The notes beneath the pieces are model-generated. The model was not told the origin of the DNA and searched no databases. It saw only the letters and a list, made by a program, of their open reading frames with translations. A DNA stretch of 7,460 nucleotides from Thermoproteota archaeon. Its GTDB lineage: Archaea; Korarchaeota; Korarchaeia; B14-G2. The translations under genes and the position numbers were made by a program. Positions within the stretch are counted from its first letter, which is position 1; every line of letters starts with the position of its first letter. The stretch lies in NCBI GenBank assembly GCA_003661385.1, contig QMWA01000085.1, forward strand, positions 1 through 7,460, in the 5' to 3' direction. Below are positions 1 to 5,158 of the stretch, piece after piece.

Positions 1-1
1 C

Positions 2-298
2 GGGACAGAAAAGCCTATAGCCAAGCTCCTAGACAGAACATACACCATAAGGTCAACACACCCAATAGCAGAGGAATCATACATACCAGAGACAGCAGAG
101 TACAAGGCCACATACACAGGCCAAGGCCCAGCAGTGATCCAGATAAGGCTCTCAACAGCCACAGACTACCCCAGAAGATACAAACTTGACCTAAGCTCAA
201 CAGCCCAAGTCACATGGACACCAGAAAACAGGACAATCACCATAGTACTGCAGCTAAACGGCCAGCTAACAGTCCACATACACAAGAGAGGCAGCTAG
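2..298 (+). CDS. C-terminal part of an unidentified protein (5' truncated by window edge)
   Basis: An open frame runs from the window edge to a TAG at 296-298, giving 98 residues. I do not recognise the family. The sequence is rich in Thr, Tyr, Ile and Val in alternating short stretches (for example IQIRLSTATDY, ITIVLQLNGQLTVHIHKRG), which suggests a C-terminal all-beta domain; there is no membrane helix and no cysteine. The frame is probably real because codon use is extremely skewed: only 2 of 98 codons end in T and most end in A or C, the pattern seen at the 3' ends of the other genes here. The next bases switch abruptly to T-ending codons and belong to an ABC ATPase remnant, so a deletion may have fused the two and the native C-terminus could be altered by a few residues. 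An extracellular enzyme or surface protein is possible but unproven. Confidence 0.6.
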   Translation, partial: GTEKPIAKLLDRTYTIRSTHPIAEESYIPETAEYKATYTGQGPAVIQIRLSTATDYPRRYKLDLSSTAQVTWTPENRTITIVLQLNGQLTVHIHKRGS

Positions 299-649
299 AC
301 TTCAGCTTTCACCAGTGCTCTTGAAGGACACCCCGATTTACCTGTTTGATGAGCCTACAGCTGGCTTGTCTGCTGAAGCTGTCAGAGCTGTTCATGATTT
401 TGTCCAAGAGGAGCTTGTTAAGAAGAGAGGTGCTTTGGTTCTTTATGCTGCCAATAATGTGATTGAGGCGGAGAGGATCTGTAGGCGGGTTTCATACTGG
501 ATAGGGAGCGTGTCGTAGCTGATGGAGATGTGAAGTCTCTGCTGGGTGGGATAGGCGCCTTGGAGAGTGTGCAGGTTGAGGTTTTAGGCGATGTGGATGA
601 GACTAGGGTGGCTCAGCTGGCCTGCTGTCGGCTCGCGATGTACTCCAAA
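297..649 (+). pseudogene. ABC transporter ATP-binding protein remnant (C-terminal half, frameshifted)
   Basis: The translation from 297 opens with RLQLSPVLLKDTP, resembling the stretch just after an ABC signature motif, then gives a textbook Walker B and D-loop (IYLFDEPTAGLS, about 327-362), then ALVLYAANNVIEAERICRRVSY. That is the H-loop region and following helix, with the usual His apparently replaced by Asn. At about 497 the frame is lost: the first frame ends at a TAG (516-518), while the next frame continues the family pattern with LDRERVVADGDVKSLLGG and a C-terminal tail to about 640. One missing base explains it. The Walker A/Q-loop half is absent; upstream lies an unrelated gene end. 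It cannot encode a working ATPase. It likely powered an ABC-2-type exporter. Codon use is T-rich (26 of 61 codons end in T before the frameshift), unlike the flanking gene at 2-298. A GTG at 315 could start a 67-residue fragment, but this is unlikely to be a functional gene. Confidence 0.85.
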
Positions 650-651
650 TG

Positions 652-659
652 CTTATATA
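652..659 (+). promoter_or_regulatory. TATA box of the vapBC operon
   Basis: CTTATATA preceded by an A-containing BRE-like stretch (CCAAATG) lies 33-40 bases before the GTG start of vapB. Archaeal transcription normally begins about 25 bases after the box, here near 682, leaving a leader of only about 10 bases. The promoter sits inside the last codons of the dead ABC gene, so the toxin-antitoxin pair is transcribed independently of it. Confidence 0.7.
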
Positions 660-691
660 CTGAACTTCGGTATATTACCTATGGTGGTAAA

Positions 692-952
692 GTGAAGGTG
701 AAGACTAGCATCTACGTGAGAAGTGATGTCTGGAGGAAGCTTAAGGAGTATGCTAGGAGAGAGGGCAAGGATGTCAGTGAGGTCTTAGAGGATCTAGCTC
801 AGGATCTGCCTTCTGAGGTTCTTGACGGGATAGGGGAGTTTGCTGGAGAGACCTGCTATGAGCTGGACTTTGAGCCTGTCTCTACAGATGGGGAGGTGAG
901 TACTCTGGTTAGGGAGATGAGGGATGAGAGGGGCTGCAGCCTATCTGGATAG
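692..952 (+). CDS. vapB: VapB-type ribbon-helix-helix antitoxin
   Basis: An 86-residue protein with an N-terminal ribbon-helix-helix DNA-binding fold: a short basic beta strand (residues 2-9, KVKTSIYV), then helix 1 (about 11-23, SDVWRKLKEYARR) and helix 2 (about 27-38, DVSEVLEDLAQD). The acidic C-terminal half ends in STLVREMRDERG, the kind of tail by which VapB antitoxins wrap around and inhibit the cognate VapC. The frame is open farther upstream to 530, but those codons belong to the ABC remnant. I chose GTG 692 because it follows the TATA box by 33 bases and the homology begins here; GTG 698, two codons on, is an alternative. The gene overlaps vapC by 29 bases, so the two are translationally coupled. 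By family analogy the VapBC complex would repress its own promoter. RHH-type rather than AbrB-type is judged from the sequence pattern only. Confidence 0.8.
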   Translation: MKVKTSIYVRSDVWRKLKEYARREGKDVSEVLEDLAQDLPSEVLDGIGEFAGETCYELDFEPVSTDGEVSTLVREMRDERGCSLSG

Positions 953-1379
953 CAGTGTCATCTTGAAGAGATATGTCCGTGAGGCTGGGAGCGAGATGGT
1001 TAGAGGACTCTACCTCAAGGCTTACTCAGGAGAAGCTACTATAGCATACAGCATGTGGAACATAGGTGAGGTGCTGGGTGCACTAGATAGAGCTGCTAGG
1101 CTAGGTAGGCTTAGCAGCATGCTTTACCGCGTTGTCAGAGGGAGGTTTCTGTCTGAGACCATCAGGATGGCTAAGCTAGGTGTGCTGCTGCTCCTCCCAG
1201 TCCGCTCACGTATCCTCATAGAGGCCTGGAGGATCCTGGAGAAACACCACGTATACGAGGCTGATGCTCTTCAGGTTGCGTCAGCTAAGTACGTGGGCGC
1301 AGAGAGCTTGCTGACTGGAGACAGGAGGCTAGCTGAAGTAGCTGAAGCTGAGGGCTTAAACGGAGTCTATGTAGGCTAG
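924..1379 (+). CDS. vapC: VapC-type PIN-domain ribonuclease toxin
   Basis: A 151-residue PIN-domain protein of ordinary VapC length. The four acidic positions expected to bind Mg2+ are all visible: D9 in YLDSSVILKRY, E49 in WNIGEVLGAL, D114 in YEADALQVASA, and D133 in LLTGDRRLAEVA. Residues 1-17 form the first strand and helix and residues 115-140 the characteristic final beta-alpha unit. VapC proteins of this class cleave specific RNAs (tRNA or rRNA in studied cases); the target here cannot be read from the sequence. The ATG at 924 lies within vapB and is preceded by a GGGAGATGAGGG purine tract that can act as ribosome-binding site. Both genes appear intact, so the pair should be functional. 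The gene ends 8 bases before the convergent pheA pseudogene. VapBC loci often sit in decaying or rearranged stretches, as here between two dead genes. Confidence 0.9.
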   Translation: MRGAAAYLDSSVILKRYVREAGSEMVRGLYLKAYSGEATIAYSMWNIGEVLGALDRAARLGRLSSMLYRVVRGRFLSETIRMAKLGVLLLLPVRSRILIEAWRILEKHHVYEADALQVASAKYVGAESLLTGDRRLAEVAEAEGLNGVYVG

Positions 1380-1387
1380 CAGCTGCC

Positions 1388-1988
1388 TTACTGCCTGCCA
1401 GCCTCCTCCCTGTTTGCTCTGCTGCCTCCTGGTGTCTTGGCTAGTGCCCTGTTTAGTGCGTTGGATAGCTTGCTTGTGTACTCTAGTGTCTCCCTGAGCC
1501 CCTTCTCTGTGAAGAACGAGTAGTTCCATGGCTGCCCCTTATAGGCCTAGACTCCAGCAGCAGTAGGTTTATGCCTTCAGAGGTAAATGAGCCTAGTGCC
1601 CTCTACAGTGCACCTGGCACATGCCTGGTGGCGAAGAAGAGCGAGGTTGTGTTTGAGTCAGCTGGGTAGCTTTCTTCTCTTAAGAGGACATAGAACCTGG
1701 CTGTGTTCCTGAGGTGTCCTGTATTCTCCTGGCTAGGGCCTCCAGCCCGTATACCTCTGCTGCCCTCTCGCTGGCTATGGCTGCTGCACGCCTGTCCCCC
1801 TCAGCAACCTCTCCAGCTGCTCCAGCGGTGTCAAATGCAGGCACCCATAGTCAGCTTCCCCGGCTTCAACCGGGTCAAAGCCCTCGCTGAGCTTCCTCTT
1901 GCAGACCAGCATGTAGGCTCCTGCTCCAAAGTACTTCCCAGCAGTCTCATCGCTGTAGGAGCCTTCTCCCCTATATGGCGGCTCTCAA
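1388..1988 (-). pseudogene. pheA: Prephenate dehydratase pseudogene
   Basis: Minus-strand translation in shifting frames gives successive prephenate dehydratase blocks. N-terminal: GEGSYSDETAGKYFG and [12 protein letters not shown] (about 1966-1844). Late catalytic domain: [20 protein letters not shown], then [21 protein letters not shown] domain: TSLFFATRHVPGAL, ALGSFTSEGINLLLLESRP and WNYSFFTEKGLRETLEY, with the GAL and ESRP motifs that bind phenylalanine. Lesions seen are a frame disruption with TAG near codon 6 (about 1973-1971), an internal deletion plus frameshift near 1840-1830 removing roughly 80 residues compared with the family, a one-base loss near 1708-1705, a Tyr-to-stop TAG at 1605-1603, and a one-base loss near 1531-1529. 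It ends at TAA 1390-1388; the likely original start is TTG 1988-1986. The intact enzyme converts prephenate to phenylpyruvate in phenylalanine synthesis. Codon use still matches the neighbours, so decay looks recent. Confidence 0.9.
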
Positions 1989-2014
1989 CAGGACCCCTGG
2001 GGCTCTAGTACCCG

Positions 2015-2022
2015 CCTAAAAG
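2015..2022 (-). promoter_or_regulatory. Relic TATA box of the pheA pseudogene
   Basis: On the minus strand CCTTTTAG (2022-2015) lies about 27-34 bases before the TTG that probably began pheA. This is the spacing expected for a leaderless archaeal transcript. Support is only motif plus distance. Confidence 0.35.
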
Positions 2023-2219
2023 GTTAGCTTGTCCTTCACACCTTGATAGCTGAGGCACCACCGCTAAGCTGTCAGCAAGTGTTTTAAGCCTCTACTGTAA
2101 GGGTGGTGTGGCGATGACATAGCTTCACAGACTGAGCTCAGCTATGATGAGTCTTCCCGCTTTGGAGCCCTGCTTGCGATCCAGTGGGCTTCTTGCCGCG
2201 TGTCCGCGCTGCCGCAGCC

Positions 2220-3488
2220 TCATAGGAAGAGCAGGGTGTATGCTGATGAGACTAGTAGGTGCAGTAGGGTGAATGGTGCTACTGTCTTCATGTACTCTCC
2301 TGCTGTCACCTTTGCTCCTACTCTCTTGAGCATGCCCATAGCTACGATCGTGGAGGGGGAGCCGAAGGATGTGAGCTTTCCGCCAGTTATCGCACCGAAT
2401 AGTATGCTCCACGTGAGCGGCTCTATGGCTATGGCTCCGGTCTGAGCTATCCTCTCTGACATCGAGAGCAGCAGCAGGGTTACTGGTATGTTGTCTATGA
2501 AGGCTGAGGCTATGGCGCAGACCAGCATGCTGGCTACAGCAGCTAGCCTACCTGCCATCATCAAGGCCTTTGAGGTCGCTGAGGCCAGCAGCCCCATTAC
2601 ACCAGCCTTCTCCATGCCTCCTACTATGATGTAGAATGATGCTAGGAAGAAGACTGAGCTCCAGTCTACGTTCCTGAATATGCTATCTGGGTCCTCTCCG
2701 CTCAGAGCTAGCATGAGGACTGCTCCACCGAAGGCTATGAGCTCTAGGCTCAAGCCAACCCTGTCCTTGAACACCAGTAGGAGCATTACGCTTGCGAATA
2801 TCAGTGTGGCCCTGTAGAATACCCTCCTGTCCTCAACTGCACTCCAGGGGTCTATCTCAACCTCCGCTCCAGCTGCTTTCCTAGGCTTAAACGCCTTAAG
2901 TGCTGCAGCTACTGTGAGCAGTGTTAGAGCTAAGACCAGTGGGAGTGTTGTCCTAATGAACTCCTGGAACCCCCATCCTGTCTTGGATGCTATGATGAGG
3001 CTTGGGATCGAGCTTATTGGGAAGGCTAAGCCTCCGACATCCACTATGATGGCCTCTGCTAGAAGCCACCTCTTCAAGTCCAGCTTGAGCTGCTCTCCTA
3101 TAGCTATCGTCAGGGAGCCTACTATTATCATTGCTGTTATGTTCCCTACGAATGCTGTGAGGAGGACTGTCATGAGCATGAATGAGGCCATCATGAGCGT
3201 CACCCGCCCTCCTGTAGCCTTAGCTATGCTCAGCCCTATGAACTCGAACAGCCCTGACCTAGCTAGCCCCTCACATAGCATCATGATCCCAACTATGAAG
3301 CCCAGGGTCTCCATGTCTATTGCCTCAAGCACCTCCACCCCGCTTTCGACCAGGTGCCTCTCAAAGCTGAAGACAACGACCAGGAAAGCCCCTATCATCG
3401 CTGCAACACACCTGTGATAGCGTTCAGTCAGCAGTAAGATCACAACGAGAGCGAATATCAGCAGAAACAAGTCTAGAGTTGGCATCAA
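2220..3488 (-). CDS. ArsB/NhaD-type permease (ion-transporter superfamily)
   Basis: A 422-residue, very hydrophobic protein with about ten to eleven membrane helices in two related halves. Each half carries the superfamily's paired re-entrant motifs: AFVGNITAMI (112-121) with SSIPSLIIAS (159-168), and AFIDNIPVTLLL (329-340) with TSFGSPSTIVA (373-383). A charged cytoplasmic loop (about 200-222) separates the halves. Known relatives carry arsenite, Na+/H+, citrate or dicarboxylates, so substrate cannot be set from sequence. It is divergent from a CoA-ligase/lyase operon, which makes a carboxylic acid plausible; this is inference. The start is TTG 3488-3486 with GAGGT (3500-3496) seven bases ahead; the adjacent ATG 3485 is equally possible. 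Neither start follows an obvious strong promoter, but a dyad at 3519-3533 overlaps the expected box. T-ending codons fall from 11 of the first 50 to 0 of the last 40. Confidence 0.85.
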   Translation of the reverse strand: MMPTLDLFLLIFALVVILLLTERYHRCVAAMIGAFLVVVFSFERHLVESGVEVLEAIDMETLGFIVGIMMLCEGLARSGLFEFIGLSIAKATGGRVTLMMASFMLMTVLLTAFVGNITAMIIVGSLTIAIGEQLKLDLKRWLLAEAIIVDVGGLAFPISSIPSLIIASKTGWGFQEFIRTTLPLVLALTLLTVAAALKAFKPRKAAGAEVEIDPWSAVEDRRVFYRATLIFASVMLLLVFKDRVGLSLELIAFGGAVLMLALSGEDPDSIFRNVDWSSVFFLASFYIIVGGMEKAGVMGLLASATSKALMMAGRLAAVASMLVCAIASAFIDNIPVTLLLLSMSERIAQTGAIAIEPLTWSILFGAITGGKLTSFGSPSTIVAMGMLKRVGAKVTAGEYMKTVAPFTLLHLLVSSAYTLLFL

Positions 3489-3518
3489 GCTCTCAACCTC
3501 AAGTGCTCTAGGAGGTGA

Positions 3519-3533
3519 AGCTTAGATTAAGCT
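3519..3533 (-). promoter_or_regulatory. Perfect dyad over the probable permease promoter
   Basis: AGCTTA-GAT-TAAGCT is a perfect inverted repeat with six-base arms. Read on the minus strand its core TTAATCTAAG lies 33-42 bases before the TTG start of the permease, where a TATA box should be, although it is a poor TATA match. A dimeric repressor bound here would block the promoter. The promoter role is inference; the symmetry is seen directly. Confidence 0.4.
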
Positions 3534-3592
3534 CTAGAATCCTACCCTAGCTCATGCTTTAAACGTTACCCAGCTACAGCCCAAAGTACCCT

Positions 3593-3606
3593 GTGCGTAC
3601 ACGCAC
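3593..3606 (+). promoter_or_regulatory. Perfect dyad just upstream of the ligase/lyase operon promoter
   Basis: GTGCGT-AC-ACGCAC is a perfect inverted repeat with six-base arms and a two-base spacer, ending seven bases before the TATA box at 3613. Sites in this position next to the BRE/TATA often bind archaeal regulators such as Lrp- or TrmB-type proteins. The arms differ from those of the dyad at 3519-3533, so the two divergent units probably have different regulators. Confidence 0.45.
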
Positions 3607-3612
3607 TAAGCT

Positions 3613-3619
3613 ATTTTAA
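3613..3619 (+). promoter_or_regulatory. TATA box of the ligase/lyase operon
   Basis: TTTTAAG lies 31-37 bases before the TTG start at 3650. Transcription would begin near 3641, giving a leader of under ten bases that includes a GGTG (3641-3644) ribosome-binding-site core. No other box lies at suitable distance. Confidence 0.55.
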
Positions 3620-3649
3620 GCCAGGTTCTCGGGGCTTCTTGGTGTAACT

Positions 3650-4903
3650 TTGGCCCGCCTCCTAGAGCATCAGGGGAAAGAGCTTCTCAAGTCCTGTGGG
3701 GTTAAGGTTCCTAGGGGAGCTCCTGCCTCTACTCCAGGTGAAGCGAGGAGGATCGCTGAAGAGCTAGGTAAGCCTGTAGCTGTCAAGGCCCAGGCTCTGG
3801 TGACAGGTAGGATGAAGGCTGGAGGAATACTCTTCGCCAACACCCCTGAGGAGGCTGAGGCTGCTGCATCGAAGCTGCTAGGCTCAGAGGTGAGGGGCTT
3901 CAGGGTTGAGAAGGTGCTTGTCGAGGAGAAGATCGATGTCCTCAAGGAGTACTACATCTCGATCACGGTAGATGACTCCCACAGGGTCAGAGGGCCTGTC
4001 CTCGTCTTCAGCCCAGAGGGGGGCATTGACATAGAGGAGGTTGCTCGAAGGCAGCCTGAGAAGGTCGCTAAGATACCAATCGACCTAGCAGTAGGCTTGA
4101 GGCCATACCACGCTAGGAAGGCAGTTAAGCTGACCGGGACGCCAGAGGAGGACGTGAAAGAGCTTTATGGGGTGGCATCGAAGCTCTACGAGGCTTTCAG
4201 GAGGTATGACGCCAGGCTGGTCGAGGTGAACCCTCTGGCGAAGTGCAGCAGCGGCCTGGTAGCCTTAGACTGCAGGATGTCGATAGACGACGCCTCAGCG
4301 TACAGGCACCCTGAGCTCGGAATAGACTTCGCTAGAGAGATGGATAGGCCACCAACCCGCCTGGAGAAGGCTGCCTGGAGGGTTGAGGAGTCAGACTACA
4401 GGGGCGTGTTCTTCTTCATAGAGATGCCCAAGAAGGAAGGGGAGCACTACATCGGCTTCCATGGGATAGGTGGTGGAGGAGCTATGATAGGCTTAGACGC
4501 CCTGGTGAGGCATGGGCTCAAGGTGGCGAACTACGCTGACACAAGCGGAAACCCAACAGCCTCCAAGGTCTATAGGTGCGCTAAGATAATCCTCTCGCAG
4601 CCTGGGATAGTAGGCTACTTCCTAGCAGGATGCGTCATAGCAAGCCAGGAGCAGTGGCACCACGCCCACGGCCTGGTGAAGGCCTTCAGAGAGCTCCTGA
4701 GGGACAAGCCTGGCTTCCCAGTAGTGATAGTGCTTGCAGGGAACAAGGAGGAGGAAGCTCTCAAGATACTTGAGGAGGGCTTGAGAGACCTCCCGATAAG
4801 GCTTGAGCTCTATGGCAGAGACTACGTCTATGAGGTAGACTACCTAGCTGAGAGGATGAGGAAGCTAGTAGAGGAGTATGTGGGAGGTGGTGGAGGTGCT
4901 TGA
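3650..4903 (+). CDS. Acyl-CoA ligase, ATP-grasp (succinyl-CoA synthetase beta-like) subunit; malyl/citryl-CoA ligase candidate
   Basis: A 417-residue protein. Residues 1-240 are an ATP-grasp domain like SucC: N-terminus ARLLEHQGKELLKSCGV, ATP-contacting K46 (VAVKAQ), the GRMKAGGI loop (53-60), and the Mg2+ ligands N194 (VEVNPL) and D207 (ALDC). Residues 265-410 are the CoA-ligase domain with GIGGGGAMIG (272-281), ANYADTSGNP (293-302) and VVIVLAGNKEEE (358-369). The ANY..xSGxP..AKxILS pattern resembles, from memory, ATP-citrate lyase and citryl-CoA synthetase more than ordinary SucC, where this part reads FLDVGGG. So the partner acid is probably a hydroxy-acid such as citrate, malate or citramalate rather than succinate. 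The start is TTG 3650, preceded by GGTG and agreeing with SucC N-termini. It is the first of four overlapping or closely spaced genes; the other ligase half is at 5159-6064. The last residues (VGGGGGA) are encoded by the ribosome-binding site of the next gene. Confidence 0.85.
   Translation: MARLLEHQGKELLKSCGVKVPRGAPASTPGEARRIAEELGKPVAVKAQALVTGRMKAGGILFANTPEEAEAAASKLLGSEVRGFRVEKVLVEEKIDVLKEYYISITVDDSHRVRGPVLVFSPEGGIDIEEVARRQPEKVAKIPIDLAVGLRPYHARKAVKLTGTPEEDVKELYGVASKLYEAFRRYDARLVEVNPLAKCSSGLVALDCRMSIDDASAYRHPELGIDFAREMDRPPTRLEKAAWRVEESDYRGVFFFIEMPKKEGEHYIGFHGIGGGGAMIGLDALVRHGLKVANYADTSGNPTASKVYRCAKIILSQPGIVGYFLAGCVIASQEQWHHAHGLVKAFRELLRDKPGFPVVIVLAGNKEEEALKILEEGLRDLPIRLELYGRDYVYEVDYLAERMRKLVEEYVGGGGGA
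4883..4889 (+). promoter_or_regulatory. Ribosome-binding site deciding the ferredoxin-like gene start
   Basis: GGAGGTG ends six bases before GTG 4896 and is the best match to the archaeal anti-Shine-Dalgarno. It favours GTG 4896 over ATG 4878, which lies upstream of it. A second GGAGGTG copy at 4892-4898 overlaps the start codon itself. The repeats create the glycine-rich C-terminus of the upstream ligase subunit. Confidence 0.6.
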
Positions 4904-5153
4904 GTTCGAGTTCAGAACTGGCCGGGTCAGGATAGACCTGGCGAAGTGCAAGGAGTGCAGCACGCTGGCGTGTGTGAAGGCATGCAGCCTCTACGGCCGT
5001 GGGATACTGAGGGTCAAGGGAGGGCTGCCTGCTCTAGCAGTCCCAGAGGACGAGGCTAGGAGGCTTTGCATAGAGTGCCTAGCATGCGAGGTCCAGTGTC
5101 ACCTCCATGGCAACCATGGTGCAAGCATAGAGCTCCCGATGCCAGAGGGGTGA
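4896..5153 (+). CDS. Small ferredoxin-like protein with two four-cysteine motifs
   Basis: An 85-residue protein with exactly eight cysteines in two groups: C18-x2-C21-x4-C26-x3-C30 and C58-x2-C61-x2-C64-x3-C68. The second is a canonical [4Fe-4S] motif; the first has a loop two residues longer than the usual CxxCxxCxxxC. Two [4Fe-4S] clusters are likely. Between them is a basic-hydrophobic strand-turn-strand (ILRVKGGLPALAV). The C-terminal HLHGNHGASIEL holds three histidines. There is no signal peptide or membrane segment, so it is cytoplasmic. The gene overlaps the upstream ligase subunit by eight bases (GTGCTTGA) and ends five bases before the downstream one, so it is made together with both ligase halves. 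A structural subunit of the ligase or an electron carrier are both possible; nothing in the sequence decides. Codons ending in T are 12 of 85, between the values of the flanking genes. Confidence 0.85.
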   Translation: MLEFEFRTGRVRIDLAKCKECSTLACVKACSLYGRGILRVKGGLPALAVPEDEARRLCIECLACEVQCHLHGNHGASIELPMPEG

Positions 5154-5158
5154 GTGCC

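Noticed and set aside
15-200. Minus-strand 61-codon hydrophobic frame
   Set aside because: It is antisense to the A-rich codons of the 2-298 gene; complementing such codons yields Leu/Cys/Trp-rich shadows.
530-691. Upstream extension of the vapB frame
   Set aside because: These codons read as the end of the ABC ATPase remnant, and the TATA box at 652-659 puts the vapB start at 692 or 698.
1703-2008. A 101-codon plus-strand open frame
   Set aside because: It lies antisense to the pheA pseudogene, whose family motifs are on the minus strand, and the translated product is Pro/Leu-rich without any family pattern.
2150-2220. GC-rich tract considered as a tRNA gene
   Set aside because: No T-loop consensus, no anticodon arm and no acceptor pairing could be found on either strand.
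2914-3417. A 167-codon plus-strand open frame
   Set aside because: It is antisense to the permease, whose membrane motifs and codon gradient are clearly real; the Ser/Thr/Met-rich product is a shadow.
3511-3517. Perfect GGAGGTG on the plus strand in the intergenic region
   Set aside because: The only start nearby (GTG 3515, overlapping it) opens an 11-codon frame and no promoter precedes it; treated as chance.
5066-5158. 31-residue N-terminal extension of the ligase alpha-like subunit
   Set aside because: It overlaps the cysteine-rich gene and has no CoA-binding-domain similarity; ATG 5159 has a suitable ribosome-binding site and matches family N-termini.
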